Source: Collybiopsis luxurians FD-317 M1 | Taxonomy: Eukaryota > Basidiomycota > Agaricomycetes > Agaricales > Omphalotaceae | DNA length: 64,000 nt | NCBI GenBank assembly: GCA_000827265.1 | Contig: KN834793.1 | Span: 385,533-449,532, forward strand | Direction of reading: 5' to 3' | In this document: in pieces, positions 1-11,843 of the stretch | How the letters are laid out: every line of letters starts with the position of its first letter | How positions within the stretch are numbered: the first letter of the stretch is position 1 | Position numbers and translations under genes: made by a program | Notes under the pieces: generated by a model | The model's database searches: none | Told to the model about the DNA's origin: nothing | What the model saw: only the letters and a program-made list of their open reading frames with translations

Positions 1-231
1 GAAGGCGACGATGAAGCTGAGCTACAGGTATGAATTTTATGCTCCAGTCATTGAATACCGCACGTCAACAGCTATTCTATGAAACAGCGAGGGCCTGAAT
101 TCAAAGATGATCAATATACTTCGTCTCCGCAGCTCAATGAGCAAATTAAACGTCCCAAACCTAGGCCGCTGAAAGCCAAGCGCAAGGAGAACAAGATGGA
201 ATTGAAGATAGAGCGTACACAAATGGATTGA
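1..231 (+). CDS. 3' end of an unknown protein gene (runs off left edge)
   Basis: The open frame at 1-27 is acidic (EGDDEAELQ). It joins in phase, through a 60 bp GT-AG intron (28-87), to a second exon at 88-231 that ends in TGA. The last exon is lysine/arginine rich (RPKPRPLKAKRKENK at its centre), giving an acidic-then-basic tail as in many nuclear or nucleolar proteins. No domain is recognisable and the family is unknown. The splice choice is supported because CAG|GT and AAACAG|CGA keep one open frame, while the nearer AG at 70 gives a stop after eight codons. Start and most of the gene lie outside the window. Confidence 0.45.
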
Positions 232-340
232 TTGTTGCAATAATAGTATATTCAAGTCGATATATTACCTACATTTGATTCTTTAATAATTTTTACTGCC
301 GGTGAATGGAAGCATATGTGCCAGTGCATCCTCAACCTCG

Positions 341-466
341 GCGTCACCAGTTCCCGCCCTGGCGTCACCACTTCCTGACTTGGCGTCACTACCTCCCACC
401 CTGGCGTCACCGCATCCCGCCCTGGCGTCACTCCCCATTCACCTGGCGTCACCTAGCGTCACCGTG
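341..466. repeat. 21-bp tandem repeat (minisatellite)
   Basis: Five consecutive 21 bp units start at 341, 362, 383, 404 and 425, each opening with GCGTCAC. A partial sixth unit starts at 446. The period is a multiple of three, so the minus strand stays open as a seven-residue repeat built on VTPG, but I see no gene around it. It lies between the 3' ends of the flanking convergent genes. Confidence 0.8.
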
Positions 467-660
467 CATAACACCATCCTGCACCGGCGTCACCTCGTAC
501 TACCCATCCGGAATCCAAACCTCACTCTTCCCAAACCTGAATGTGGGAAATATGGGCATCGAAAGAAGGGCGTGGTTACGGACAGACGAATAGATATTTC
601 CTAATAAGGCCGGTGAGAGATTTCAACAGGATACTCTCGGGGTGAGGAAGGTGGAACTGA

Positions 661-2313
661 TCAGAGTAGAGCAAATATGAGAGAAACCTGCCCGAGAAGA
701 TACCCATCGAGGAGAGCGAAGAGGTCATGTATTACTCCAAACGGAACAGCTTGTAGGTCACCCAAACAGGATGAAGATGAGGCTGGCTTGGCGTCGCTTC
801 GTTTCGGGGGCCCATTTTCGAGGTCAGAAAGGCATTCCGTGGCGGATCGCAATTGCGTACGCAGGGACTGTAGAAGAATGGGCAGGCAAATGCATGATAG
901 AAGACTCGGTGAGAGTGCGGCGAGGGAATGGCTGAGTAAAAGTGCGTTGGAAATCTAACAGGAAATGAGCGAGAAATCATGGAAGATGGAGAGAAGCGCA
1001 CCGGGGTTTTAGATGTGAATATACGAGCTTTCGTCCTTATCGCAGAGTGCAGCGTTTTAAGTACAGCACAGTCCGCCTTCATTATCCCGAGCATCTTCAG
1101 TTGACTGTCAGGAGCAGAGCTTCGTGTGATGGCTAAAAGAGGGTCCGTTTCTGGAGAGAGAGGTGCGAGGAGGGAGAAAAGTGTTGAAACGAAGGAAGAC
1201 TCGGGTGAGATGCTTGATGATGGAAGCCGGTCCCGATGCGCAATGTCCGTCAAAGTACCAAGATCTCGAGAAACGAGAGCGATAAAGGCCGCGAGAAGGG
1301 AATCCAGGACCTAGCATATTCCATTATACATGTCCGTAGTCCTGAGATAATACTTTACCTTGTCATCTCCTTTACCGGCGCCGGCTTCAATGAACGCATC
1401 CCAGGTGCTCTGCAAAAAGTCTGCAGCCTTTGCTTGCAGAACGAACTCGGCTTCGCAGAGTCTGGTGACAATTTCTAAAGCACTTTACTTGCATTAGAAA
1501 ATGACTTGTGAATATGATCCCGATGGACTCACCTAGCTTTCTTCAAAGTTGGTGATTCATCCCTACCCATTCCTTCCAAAAGATAACCCACTTCATCCAA
1601 AAATCGCCTATTCTGACCCTTGTTCCGGATCTCCGTAATACTTTTGAGAGGTTTGATAAGATCAGCCGGGGGAATTACTTCTTCCTTCAAACGCCCCTTG
1701 CCTTTCCTTTTGGACGGCGATCTATTCGGTGTGCTAACATCGGATTTTGCAGGTGAATGAATATCAGGGTAAAGATCATCTTCCGAATTGTCCACCCCCC
1801 ATCGACTCCGAAGTGCTGCATACGACTCTCGACTATTTAGATCGTCCTGCAATTCTTGTGGAAGCATTGGTCGGCAGGGACTGCCATTAGAAAAGACCGC
1901 GACTTGCCCGCATAAGTACGTTTGTTTGTTATCGTAGGACGCTGAGGTGATGAGGAAGGCTCCACCGTATCTGCTGAGGGTGAAGAAAATAAGGGTGGAA
2001 GATGCTTGGCAGGAGACATGACGGATAGTAGGGAAGAAGTACGATCCAGTGAACTATTCCCAGATTCCTGCGAGCCCTCTAACGAAGACTCAGTCTTCGA
2101 GCGACCCAACATCCGTTTAGCTAATCTTGACGGTGTGGAAGGCGCCGAAGGAGACAGAGCCGCATCGAAAATTTGAGAAAGGTCTCGGGCAAGTTTCGGT
2201 GGTGAAGACTGGGGCTCAGCTTCCAGTCTTTGCCTCTTGGGAGATTCCAGTTCCGACTCCAGGTCCAATTTCCTCTTGGATCATTTTCTACCGTATGTTC
2301 GCGGAGCAGACAT
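661..2313 (-). pseudogene. wapl: WAPL-domain cohesin release factor, with a nonsense codon and a frameshift
   Basis: WAPL family proteins open the cohesin ring and release it from chromatin. Five exons can be read on the minus strand: about 2313-1534, 1482-1359, 1310-1002 and 954-661, the first containing a frame break. Introns are 1483-1532, 1311-1358 and 955-1001 (47-50 bp, all GT-AG and phase-consistent). The family signature is clear: YAALRSRWGVDNSEDD, then PADLIKPLKSITEIRNKG, FLDEVGYLLEGM, SALEIVTRLCEAEF, KAADFLQSTWDAF and VLDSLLAAFIALVSRD. Two lesions stand out. The expected start MSAPRTYGRK at 2313 meets TGA at 2281-2283, with no other in-frame ATG before the conserved region. Near 1870 the frame shifts by one base, between KSRSFLMAVPAD and MLPQELQDDLNSRES. 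Either the gene is newly dead or the assembly carries two errors. The C-terminus, ending at TGA 661-663, may also be mis-spliced. Confidence 0.75.
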
Positions 2314-2966
2314 GAGCGTAGGAGATGAAAAGATTCCAGATCGAAATGGAAATGTCTGGAGAAACGTCGCGATGGAGGCACGTGATATAGTTGGGTCACG
2401 CGGAGCGCGCTGTGACGAATTGTCACGCGACCGTCCCCATCTTTCGAGACTCGCGCGCTAGACCGCGTCTTTCATGTGTATTCCGGCTAATTCTCGGTAC
2501 TTCCGATCCAATACCACTAGATCAACTTCTACGCTGCGAAGAAACGGTAAGCAGCCTTGTAAAGTCCGATAGCTAGGATTCACCACAGCTCTCGGCGAAT
2601 TATTCATCTTTCTATACTCAACCACAACATTTTCTCTTTCAAACTGACATCGACGTCAACACCTTTTCCCGCTTATGGAACATCTATGCAAATGACCATT
2701 TTTCTTGCTTGTCACCCCTAACACTTCAATATCTCTTTTTTTCTCATGGACACTCTGATGCGATGGTAGCGACCAAAAACGCTATCAACTTTCAGTCATC
2801 GGGTGATCTCCCGCTTGGCCCTTGTATAAATTTGCCAGGCTGACGACTGTTACAGTGTGTCAGCTGAAAGTCAGTTGCCCCTCCTGTCAATCATTGGCTC
2901 GTTCCTCGCGCTGAGAATACATTATTTAGAAATTTATTCACGTAATTCTCGACTTCGCCTACGAAG

Positions 2967-2974
2967 TATAAAAA
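2967..2974 (+). promoter_or_regulatory. TATA box of first P450 gene
   Basis: TATAAAAA lies 41 bp upstream of the ATG at 3015. The equivalent TATAAAG sits at 7198-7204, about 39 bp before the second copy's ATG. Conservation between the duplicates and the spacing support a core promoter. Confidence 0.55.
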
Positions 2975-3014
2975 CCAGGCCTGCAACCAGGACGGCGACA
3001 ACACCTCTAGTATC

Positions 3015-5854
3015 ATGAACACTTTGATTTGGCAGCTGGGAATAATCGTCCTAGTACTGATTCTATTCAAACGATTCTACCGCGGAAATTTCAAGCGATC
3101 CTCTGGGATAGGCAACGTCCCTGGTCCTGAATCTTCTTCCTGGATCAAAGGTAAAGTGCACGATATGTTCAGTGTATCGTTATCTCAACATTTTAATAGG
3201 AAATTTCGATCAAGTATTCAATCCGTCGGCTTGGAACTTTCACGAACTTCTAGCTCGGAAATGTAAGCCAACCGACTTCCCACAGAATTTATCTACGTAT
3301 CCTCACTTTTATTAGATGGTAGTACCATCCGCCTTCACAGTCCTTTTGGGGTATGAGTTTCTGTAGCAGCAGTTAGATTAGATATTCATGATATCGGAAA
3401 GGCCAAAAGCACACTTTACACGTTCGACCCGAGAGCAATGCACAATGTTCTAGTGAAGGTGAGCTCCTTCTGAACAGGGGGCGACTCATTTCTGAGGAAG
3501 CTAAATCTATGCGACGATACAGGATCAGGAAGTGTTTGAGGAACTCGACGGATTTATAGAGTATGCCTGCAGCCCAAATTCCATTCGGCAAACTACATAT
3601 CTGACAATCGCTGCAGAAGCAACTTACTTTTATTCGGAGATGGGCTACTTGGTACATTGGGTTCGTAGGAATTTCCACAAATTACCTCTGCTCAGTAATC
3701 TAACTGAAATCTTGATTTAGGACACCGTCATCGGAAACAGCGTAAAATGCTCAACCCTGTCTTCTCGGCCGCTCACATGCGGGGCATGAGTGAGAATCGT
3801 TTAGATTGCCTGAGCACGCAAGGATGACCTAACCAGATATCAACAGTACCGTCCTTCTTCGACGTTACCCACAAGGTGATCTATTTTTGAACATGAAGAA
3901 CTCAAACTTGAAAAACTTGGCTGATACTGCTAGTTTAGCTTGAAAGTGCACTCATGACCAAGTTGCAGAATGGCCCTCAGGTCCAAGAGGTACGGAACCG
4001 AAAATCAATTCAAATGTTCTTGGCTCAATACTTAGATGAATATTCTCTAGGTCGATATTCTTGCCTGGATGGCCCGTACCGCTCTAGAATTAATCGGGCA
4101 GTCTGGGTTGGGATATTCATTCGATCCTCTAACAGGCGAAGAATGTGCCCACCTGTATTCCAAGATGATTAAAGAGTTATTGTACGTCTCCGAGGTTTTA
4201 CCGTTGTTACAACCTATTGATTAGACCATTCGCACAGACCTACCATGATGCGCCTACAGTTTTGGCGAACAAATATCCTGCCTCGAGTCTCTTGGATTGG
4301 TACCCCCAGGCTCCGTCGTCTCGTAGTGGACTTATTACCCTGGAACGAGTTGCATCATATGCGCGACATGGTTGATTATATGCATACTATCGCAAGCGGA
4401 ATATACGAGAGCAAGAAACGGGCATTCGAGAAGGGGGACGAGGCGGTAACACAACAAATCGGAAGAGGGAAGGATCTCATCAGTATCCTAAGTAAGCCAG
4501 CAAGCGCGTCTCAGCGTCTCAGACAATAGTCGTAATTGACGCCGTTCGTTTTAGTGAAGGAGAACTTGAAAGCCTCTGACGAGGATCGATTGGACGATAC
4601 TGAAGTGATCTCTCAGGTAATTTTGGTTCTCACTGGTCAAGAATTTTGTCTCAAATTTACTTCCTTCTTTTCTGCAGATGAAGTGAGTGTCGGAATAACA
4701 TCTTCAAGTTGAAAAGCGTTGTAATTGGTATAATTTAGCACCCTGATTTTCGCCGCAATGGATACAACCTCGGTGAGTCCATTAAACATGACCAGGGTAA
4801 TTTCTAAGTCACTAACCTATCCCAAGAGCGCCATGTCGCGTGTCCTTCATCTCCTTTCCAAACATCCCGAAGTCCAGGACAAATTACGGAACGAACTCAT
4901 CGAGACCAGGCGCCAGAACGGTGGACGGGATCTTTCGTATGACGAGTTGGTTTCCTTGCCTTATCTCGACGCAGTTTGTCGAGAAACCCTTCGTTTGTTC
5001 GTTATTTTAGTCTTTTTTTTTGGAACGATTGCTTTCTTGATGACTGAGATGCTACTCTAGGTATGCGCCGGTTTCCAACGTGTCTAGGATGTAAGCTTCT
5101 CCGCAACTTCTTTAGACTCTGGCGATTGGATCTCATTATCCATTATCCACAGTGCTCGTCAAGATGCTATTGTACCTCTTTCCAAGCCAGTTATAGGACT
5201 CGATGGTACAGAAATGCACGAAGTGGCAGTACCTAAGGGTACAAGTGTCATCGTGTCCATTCTCAACACAAACAGGAATCCTGATTTGTGGGGAAAAGGT
5301 AAACGAAATCTTGTCACGAAATCTATTTTGGCCTAGAAGCGATGCATAGCTAACTGGAATATCTACAGATGCAAATGAATGGAAGCCAGAGCGGTGGCTT
5401 GAGCCACTGCCTACAGCAGTCACTGATGCGCGGATCCCCGGAGTATATTCTCACCTGTAAGACTCACTATCACCGTTGATGACCATAATGTTTATGTTTT
5501 TCTGCCAGAATGACTTTCATCGGGGGCGGTCGATCTTGCATGTATGTGACCTTATCTCGCCAGTGTTGCTTGTAAATATAATTTCTGACACCAACGCTGT
5601 TCTCAGTGGGTTCAAGTTCTCGCAGCTGGAAATGAGTAAGTACTACATTCCCTATGATCTTATTTTCCAGTTTAGAAATGGCTAACTGTTCTTGATCTAT
5701 AGAAGTGGTTATGTCCGTTCTGGTGGAGAAGTTCAAATTCTCTCCTTCTGTCCAGGATGATGAAACATTCTGGCAAATGAATGGAGTTACAGCTCCTGTC
5801 GTTGGAAAGGACAAACACCCACAGCTGCCTATCCGTATGAGTCTGGCAAACTGA
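3015..5854 (+). CDS. Cytochrome P450 monooxygenase, copy 1
   Basis: Membrane-anchored fungal P450: an N-terminal hydrophobic helix (residues about 4-20, rich in I/V/L) is followed by the GNVPGPESSSW hinge. The gene is split by more than ten short introns; exon 1 is 3015-3150 and exon 2 is 3200-3262. Readable landmarks include the C-helix region (HRKQRKMLNPVFSAAHM), an I-helix AAMDTT, the ExxR motif in CRETLRL, the PERW motif (WKPERWLEP) and the heme-thiolate loop FIGGGRSCIGFKFSQLEM, with Cys as axial ligand. The stop is TGA 5852-5854. It should use NADPH-P450 reductase to hydroxylate small molecules; the substrate cannot be read from sequence. The reading agrees with the family across I-helix, K-helix and heme loop, so the enzyme looks functional. 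One splice joint near 3357-3385 (after HSPFG) could not be resolved. I do not assign a CYP family number. Confidence 0.85.
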
Positions 5855-5877
5855 GCTTTGTTGAATAGCTGGAACAG

Positions 5878-6160
5878 GTTTTCACAGTAGGATTTACGTG
5901 CATAGTCTTTCGATTGCTTTCGGAATTGGTGTAATTTGATGAACCCTGACAATTTTAAACTGCGTGAGCGACCGACCCAGGGATTAGTGAGACTCCAGTA
6001 CGTACCGTGCATAGCTTTTCTGGACCCAGAGCTATGGAGGACCCAGATCTTCCGTTTCTTCGAGTATTCCAAGTGCCCTCCCAGTCGTAACACCGTGCGT
6101 AGCTCATTCTTGATCACCCAGATCCGGGCCAGAGCGGTTGCAAATGGGAAAACCCTCAAG
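5878..6160 (+). repeat. R1 interspersed repeat, copy 1
   Basis: First of five same-strand copies of a dispersed element. Shared landmarks in order are a TTTCG-rich head, GACAATTTT-CTGCG, a GACCxACxCAxGGA block, a CCGTGCATAGC core, GGATCACCCAG-TACCGGGCC, and a terminal GCAAATGGGAxAACCCTC. No coding potential, terminal inverted repeat or poly(A) is evident. It lies immediately 3' of the first P450. Confidence 0.75.
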
Positions 6161-7090
6161 TTACAGAAAAAGAATCCCACATGTTATTACTTTAAGACAG
6201 AGTTTCATCACTGAAATTATGTTAATGTACTTCAGTCATTACTGTAAGATAAGATTTAAACAGTAAAGTTATATGTTTGTTCATTGCTATAAGATGGGAT
6301 TTAAACAGTTGAGTTGCGTTAAAGTACTTAGTACTAAACATATTGAACAAAGGAATTGCCTCTTTCATGCATCACATACAGCCTAGCTTGTCAAGTTTGC
6401 TAGACCCAAGCCACTTAGAATCCTCAGATTCCTCGCTCTCTTCTACCTGATATTCCACAGGCTGTTGCAGCCTTGCAGGTATGTCTTCTGCTTCTCGTGT
6501 ATGATTCACAGAAATTCTGAAAAAAGATGGGACGTCAAGGTAGTCCACTGCACAACCACTACATGTTTTGATCATTAGAGAAAATTACATAAGTAGTATG
6601 AGGGAGCAGAAACTCTAACTGCAACTCTAGAGACTCCTTCACAATATCACGACACGGTAGGCGGTCCGACGAGCACACCTTGTGTTTCCGGCTAACTCGG
6701 TACTTGCTATCTAATACCACTAGATTATCTTCTACACTGCGAAGAAATGTTAAGCAGCCTTGTCAAGTCCGATAACTTCAGGATTTACCACACACTCGGC
6801 GAATTATTCATCTTTCAGTACTCATCCACAACATCAAACTGACATCGAAGTCAGTGTCTTTCTTCGCTCATGAAACCTTATTCATGCAAATGACCAGTTT
6901 CATGTTTGTCACCCTCAAGACTTCAATTCTCTTTTTCTTCTCATGGGCACTCTGATGCGATGGGAGCGACCAAAAACGCTATAAACTTTCAGTCATCCGA
7001 TGATCACCCGCTTCATCCATGTATAAATTTGCCAGGCTGACGACTTTTAGAGTGTGTCAGCTGGAAGTAGTTGCTTTTCCTGTCAATTAT

Positions 7091-7159
7091 TCCCTGGTTC
7101 CTTGCGCTGAGAATACATAATTTATCCCCTGGTTCCTTTCGCTGAGAATACATAATTTA
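7091..7159 (+). repeat. 34-35 bp promoter duplication in P450 copy 2
   Basis: Two adjacent near-identical units, 7091-7124 and 7125-7159, both containing GCTGAGAATACATAATTTA. P450 copy 1 has a single unit at the matching place (about 2895-2930). This separates the promoters of the two copies just upstream of the TATA box. Confidence 0.8.
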
Positions 7160-7242
7160 GAAACTTACTCACGTAATGCTCGATTTCGTCTACATAGTAT
7201 AAAGACCAGGCCTAAAGCCAGAATGGCGATAACACGTCGACC

Positions 7243-10058
7243 ATGAACGCTTTAGTTTGGCAGCTAGGATCTTTTGTCCTAATACTGATTCTATTTGAAC
7301 GCTTTTACCGAGGATATTTCAAGCCATCCTCTGGCATAGGCAACGTCCCTGGTCCTGAATCTTCTTCCTGGATCAAGGGTGAAGTCTATAATGCTCTCAG
7401 TGTATGTTAATCTCAATATTTCAATAGGGAATTTTGACCAAGTGTTCAATCCATCGGCTTGGAACTTTCACGAACTTCTTGCCCGGAAATGTAAGCCAAC
7501 GGACCTCCCACAGAATTTATCTACTTATCCTCATTATTTTTTTAGATGGCAGTACCGTCCGCCTTCACAGTCCTTTTGGGGTATGATTTTCTCGCGAGCA
7601 GCAGAAAGATTAGATATTCATGATATCGGAAAGACCAAAAGCACACTTTACACATTCGATCCGAGAGCAATGCACAATATTCTCGTGAAGGTGAGCTGCT
7701 TCTGAACAGGGGGCGGTTTACTTCCGAGAAGCTAAGTCTACTGGACCACAGCAGCAGGAGGTGTTTGAAGAAATCGATGGATTCATAGAGTATGCCCGTA
7801 GCCCAAATTTCATTCGGCAAACTGCATATCTGACAATCACTGCAGAAGCAACTTACTTGTATTCGGAGATGGGCTCCTTGGTACATTGGGTTTGTAGAAT
7901 TCCGACAAATAACCTCTGCTCAGTGATCTAAATGAAATTTTGATACAGGACACCGTCATCGGAAACAGCGTAAAATGCTCAACCCTGTCTTCTCGGCCGC
8001 TCACATGCGGAGCATGAGTGAGAAGCGTTTAGCTTGCCTGAGCACGCAAGGATAACCTAACCAGATATCGACAGTTCCGTCCTTCTTCGACGTTACCCAC
8101 AAGGTGATCTATTTTCACATGAAGGATTTGAACTTGGCTGACACCACTGGCTCAGCTTGAAAGTGCGCTGATGGCCAAGTTGAGGAACGGCCCACAGGTA
8201 CAGGAGGTACAAAACCAAATGACAAACCATTGCTCCATGCTTAGACGAATATACTCTAGGTTGATATTCTTGCATGGATGACCCGTACCGCTTTAGAGTT
8301 AATCGGGCAGTCTGGGCTGGGATATTCATTCGACCCTCTAGTAGGCGAAGAATGTGCCCACCCATATTCCAAGATGATCAAGGAGTTATTGTGAGTGTCC
8401 AAAATTTGACTATCAATTACAACCTGCTTATTGGGCCATTCACCCAGTCCTACCATGATGCGCTTACATTTCTGGCGAACAAACATCCTGCCCCGAGTGT
8501 CTCGGATTGGTACTCCCCGGCTCCGTCGTTTTGTAGTCGACCTATTACCCTGGGACGATTTGCATCATATGCGCGACATGGTTGACTATATGCACACTAT
8601 TGCAAGCGGGATATACGAAAGCAAGAAACGGGCGTTCAAGAAGGGAGACGAGGCGGTCACGCAGCAAATCGGAAGAGGGAAAGATCTTATCAGTATTCTA
8701 AGTAAGCCAGCAAACGTGCTTCTGCGTCTCTGACAATAGCCGTAATTGACGTCGTTCATTCTAGTGAAGGAGAACTTGAAAGCCAGTAACGAGGATCGAT
8801 TGGACGATTCTGAAGTGATCTCTCAGGTATTTTTTGGTTCTCACTGGTCGGGTGCCAAGAATTTTGTCTCAAACTCACTGCTTTTTTTTCTGAAGATGAA
8901 GTGAGTGTCGTGAAAATATCTTCAAGTTGAACAGCGTTGGAATAGGTATTTTACAATTTAGCACCCTGATTTTCGCCGCAATGGATACGACCTCGGTGAG
9001 CTCATTAAGCATACCATAGTATGTGCCAACTCGCTAATGTATCCCTAGAGCGCCATGTCACGTATTCTCCATCTTCTTTCCAAACATCCCGAAGTCCAGG
9101 ACAAATTACGGAGCGAACTCATCGAGACCAGGCGCCAGAACGGCGGACAGGACCTTTCGTATGACGAGTTGGTTTCTTTGCCGTATCTCGACGCAGTTTG
9201 TCGAGAAACTCTTCGTTTGTTCGTTATTCTGTCTCGTTTTTGGAACACTCGCTTTTCCTGACAACTAAGATGCTAGGCATCCGCCGGTTTCCCATGTGTC
9301 TAGGATGTAAGCTTCTCCGCGGCTGAGGCACTGACAATCCGATCTCATTATCCATTATCTATAGAGCTCGTCAAGATGCTGTTGTACCTCTTTCCAAGCC
9401 AGTCATAGGACTCGATGGTGCAAAAATGCACGAAGTGGCGGTCCCCAAGGGTACAAGTGTCATCGTATCAATTCTCAACACCAACAGGAATCCTGATTTG
9501 TGGGGAAAAGGTGAGCGGAATCTTGCTCTAGTTTAGCCCAGAGGCGATGCTCAACTGACTGGAATACCTACAGATGCAAATGAATGGAAGCCAGAGCGAT
9601 GGCTCGAGCCACTGCCTACCGCAGTCACTGACGCGCGGATCCCCGGAGTTTATTCTCACCTGTAAGATTCACTATCTCCGTTGATGACCGCGATGTTTAT
9701 GTATTTCTGCTAGAATGACTTTCATCGGGGGTGGTCGATCTTGCATGTATGTGATCTACTCTGGCCAGAAGTGCATATCAGTATGATTTCTGACACTGAC
9801 GATGTTCTCAGTGGGTTCAAGTTCTCGCAGCTGGAAATGAGTAAGTGCTACATACCCTAGGGTCATATTTTCGAGGTCAAATGGGTTAACTGGTCTTCAC
9901 CTATAGAGGTGGTTATGTCCATTCTGGTGGAAAAGTTCAAATTCTCTCCTTCTGTCCAGGATGCCAAAATGTTGTGGCAAATGAACGTAGTAGCGGCTCC
10001 TGTCATTGGAATGGATAAACACCCGCAGTTACCCATCCGCATGAGTTTGGCGAACTGA
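7243..10058 (+). CDS. Cytochrome P450 monooxygenase, copy 2 (tandem paralogue)
   Basis: Paralogue of the gene at 3015 with the same exon-intron plan. The start MNALVWQLG matches MNTLIWQLG of copy 1. Shared landmarks are an N-terminal membrane helix, HRKQRKMLNPVFSAAHM, AAMDTT in the I-helix, CRETLRL (ExxR), WKPERWLEP and the heme loop FIGGGRSCIGFKFSQLEM. Near the K-helix it reads HPPVSHVSR where copy 1 reads YAPVSNVSR, and near the end VVAAPVIG where copy 1 has VTAPVVG; such changes near the K-helix could alter the active site. No nonsense codon was found in the exons I followed. The joint after HSPFG (7580-7612) is as unresolved as in copy 1. Both copies likely encode ER-bound monooxygenases of unknown substrate. 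Confidence 0.83.
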
Positions 10059-10077
10059 GCTTTTCTGAGCTGGAGCA

Positions 10078-10380
10078 GGCTTTTCGTAGTAAGATTTACT
10101 TACATAGACTTTCGTTATTTACTTCAAACTTTCGCTACCGATTAAAATGCTAGCTTTCTTTCGGAATCAGTGCAATTTGATAAACTGCCTGACCATTTTC
10201 AATTTCAATCGCGGACTTAAGGATATTACGTACCGTGCATAGCTGTTCTAGAGGATAGACAGACTAGTGCCTTCAGTCGTTACACCGTGCATAGCTATTT
10301 CTTGAACTCATGGTGGCAGAGTTCGTTCTCGGATCACCCAGTTACCGGGCCGGAGCGATTGCAAATGGGAGAACCCTCGC
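10078..10380 (+). repeat. R1 interspersed repeat, copy 2
   Basis: Lies 3' of the second P450 and has the same ordered landmarks (CCGTGCATAGCTGTTC, GTTACCGGGCCGGAGCG, GCAAATGGGAGAACCCTC). A short insert around 10120-10160 sets it apart from copy 1. It is followed directly by a 5-bp microsatellite (AGGAT repeated, 10381-10398). Confidence 0.75.
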
Positions 10381-10398
10381 AGGATAGGATAGGATAGG

Positions 10399-11843
10399 GT
10401 ATTAATTTATACTGGGGAGGTCCAATTCCTGAACGACCAGTTTACCATACTACTATACATTACAATACTACCATTATACAATGTACAGCATGGAACAGTC
10501 ACCTTGCTTGCAAGGTCTATTAATCCACCCCTGGGATCAAATTGGTCCCCGAAAGTCACACTTCATCAACGTAATCGACAAACTAGGTACTAAGGAGCTG
10601 GGGATGGCGACACCTTACAGTCGCATCCTGGTATTTCTCGGAAAGGTATTCATCGGGAGGTTTTCTAGCTACAACGCAGTCTACATCGACGCCAGTTGAT
10701 ACACTGCTTATATGCATGGGCGAAGGGAGCGAATGGTGAAACTGAGAAGATGTTGATTCTTTGATTACAGACTGAATGGTAACTTGTCTTAGCCGTAAGG
10801 TCTTAAGGTTTAATTTCCATTACACTCCATTTTTCCTCATGCATGGGCAAAGACATAGAAAAGCAGATTTTGCTTGCTTGCCGCTCAGTCTCCTTCCGCT
10901 TCTCATGCCTCCGGTGCATCACACAGGTGGTAGCTAGTGTGATACATATAAGCAAGTAGAAAACACTTTTTGAACCTTCCTCACTCTAATGAGGGAGGCG
11001 CCTTAATCAGCAGCAAGCAAGGTGCTTGGCCACATAAGCGGTCCTTTCTTTACACTTTACATTCCTCGAATACCACTTCCTGCTCTGTACCGCCATTACT
11101 TGAGCAATCACCGAGCGGATAAAGGATAGAGTTTAAAACTATTCTAAGAATGAGGACGGAGGCGAATTTGAAGCTTCTATACTATCCGCTGTGTAGACAT
11201 CTTTTTTGACGGCACTTTCCTAGCCAAATTCGAACATTGACTGCTCGAGGCCTTCTGGCCGCTATCAACTGAGTTATTTATACTCTACTACTCGAATAAT
11301 GCGAACCGCGTCACGAGGAGCGATCCCGAGCTGGACGCAGCTGCATAGGCGCAGACCAGTACAGCTGGAGGACTGCACTACAGGGTTGACAAATAAAGAG
11401 TGAGCAGCAGATCAAGCTGAGATCAAGCTGAGATTCGAGAGGGCTGCAGTTCATGCAAGCGCCATAGGTTCGCGGAGGTTCGGAAGGGTGGCAAGGCTGG
11501 TGAAGTGGTGAGGGCGGCACCCCCAATGGACAATCCTTGCATGATAAAGGGACAAGCAATCCAACCCCTCCAATTCAATTCCCACGAGTCATGAAAGATG
11601 ATTTTTTTGTGTGTGCCAAGTACTTTTTCATTCTACATTTGTGCTTTAGTACCAAACTTACCAAAAATCTGGTTCTAGATTTCTTGAAAATATATCTCAT
11701 GTAGCTCTCTTTGTTTGATCAAAATTGAAAACTAGTTCCAGTCTTACTATGTCCATAGGTGTGCCAAGTTAGAAATCACTGAATTGTCAACAGTATCTTA
11801 CAAAGTTACACTAAGAAGATGAAAAACATCTCAATACAGTAGC
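10399..11843. other. Intergenic stretch, no gene seen
   Basis: Only short, unconvincing open frames are present. From about 11040 onward the sequence is the downstream part of the lectin duplication and aligns with 13885-14740. An AT-rich stretch at 11590-11820 precedes the 3' end of the lectin gene. Confidence 0.6.

Larger units (their letters stand above)
2470..10380 (+). repeat. Tandem direct duplication containing the two P450 genes
   Basis: Segment 2470-6165 is repeated at 6680-10380, an offset of about 4.2 kb. Similarity starts in the promoter, runs through all exons and introns, and ends in the R1 repeat downstream of each gene. Copies differ by scattered substitutions and small indels. 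The second promoter has its own 34-35 bp internal tandem duplication (7091-7159). The 500 bp between the units (6165-6680) is AT-rich and I see no gene in it. Confidence 0.9.
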
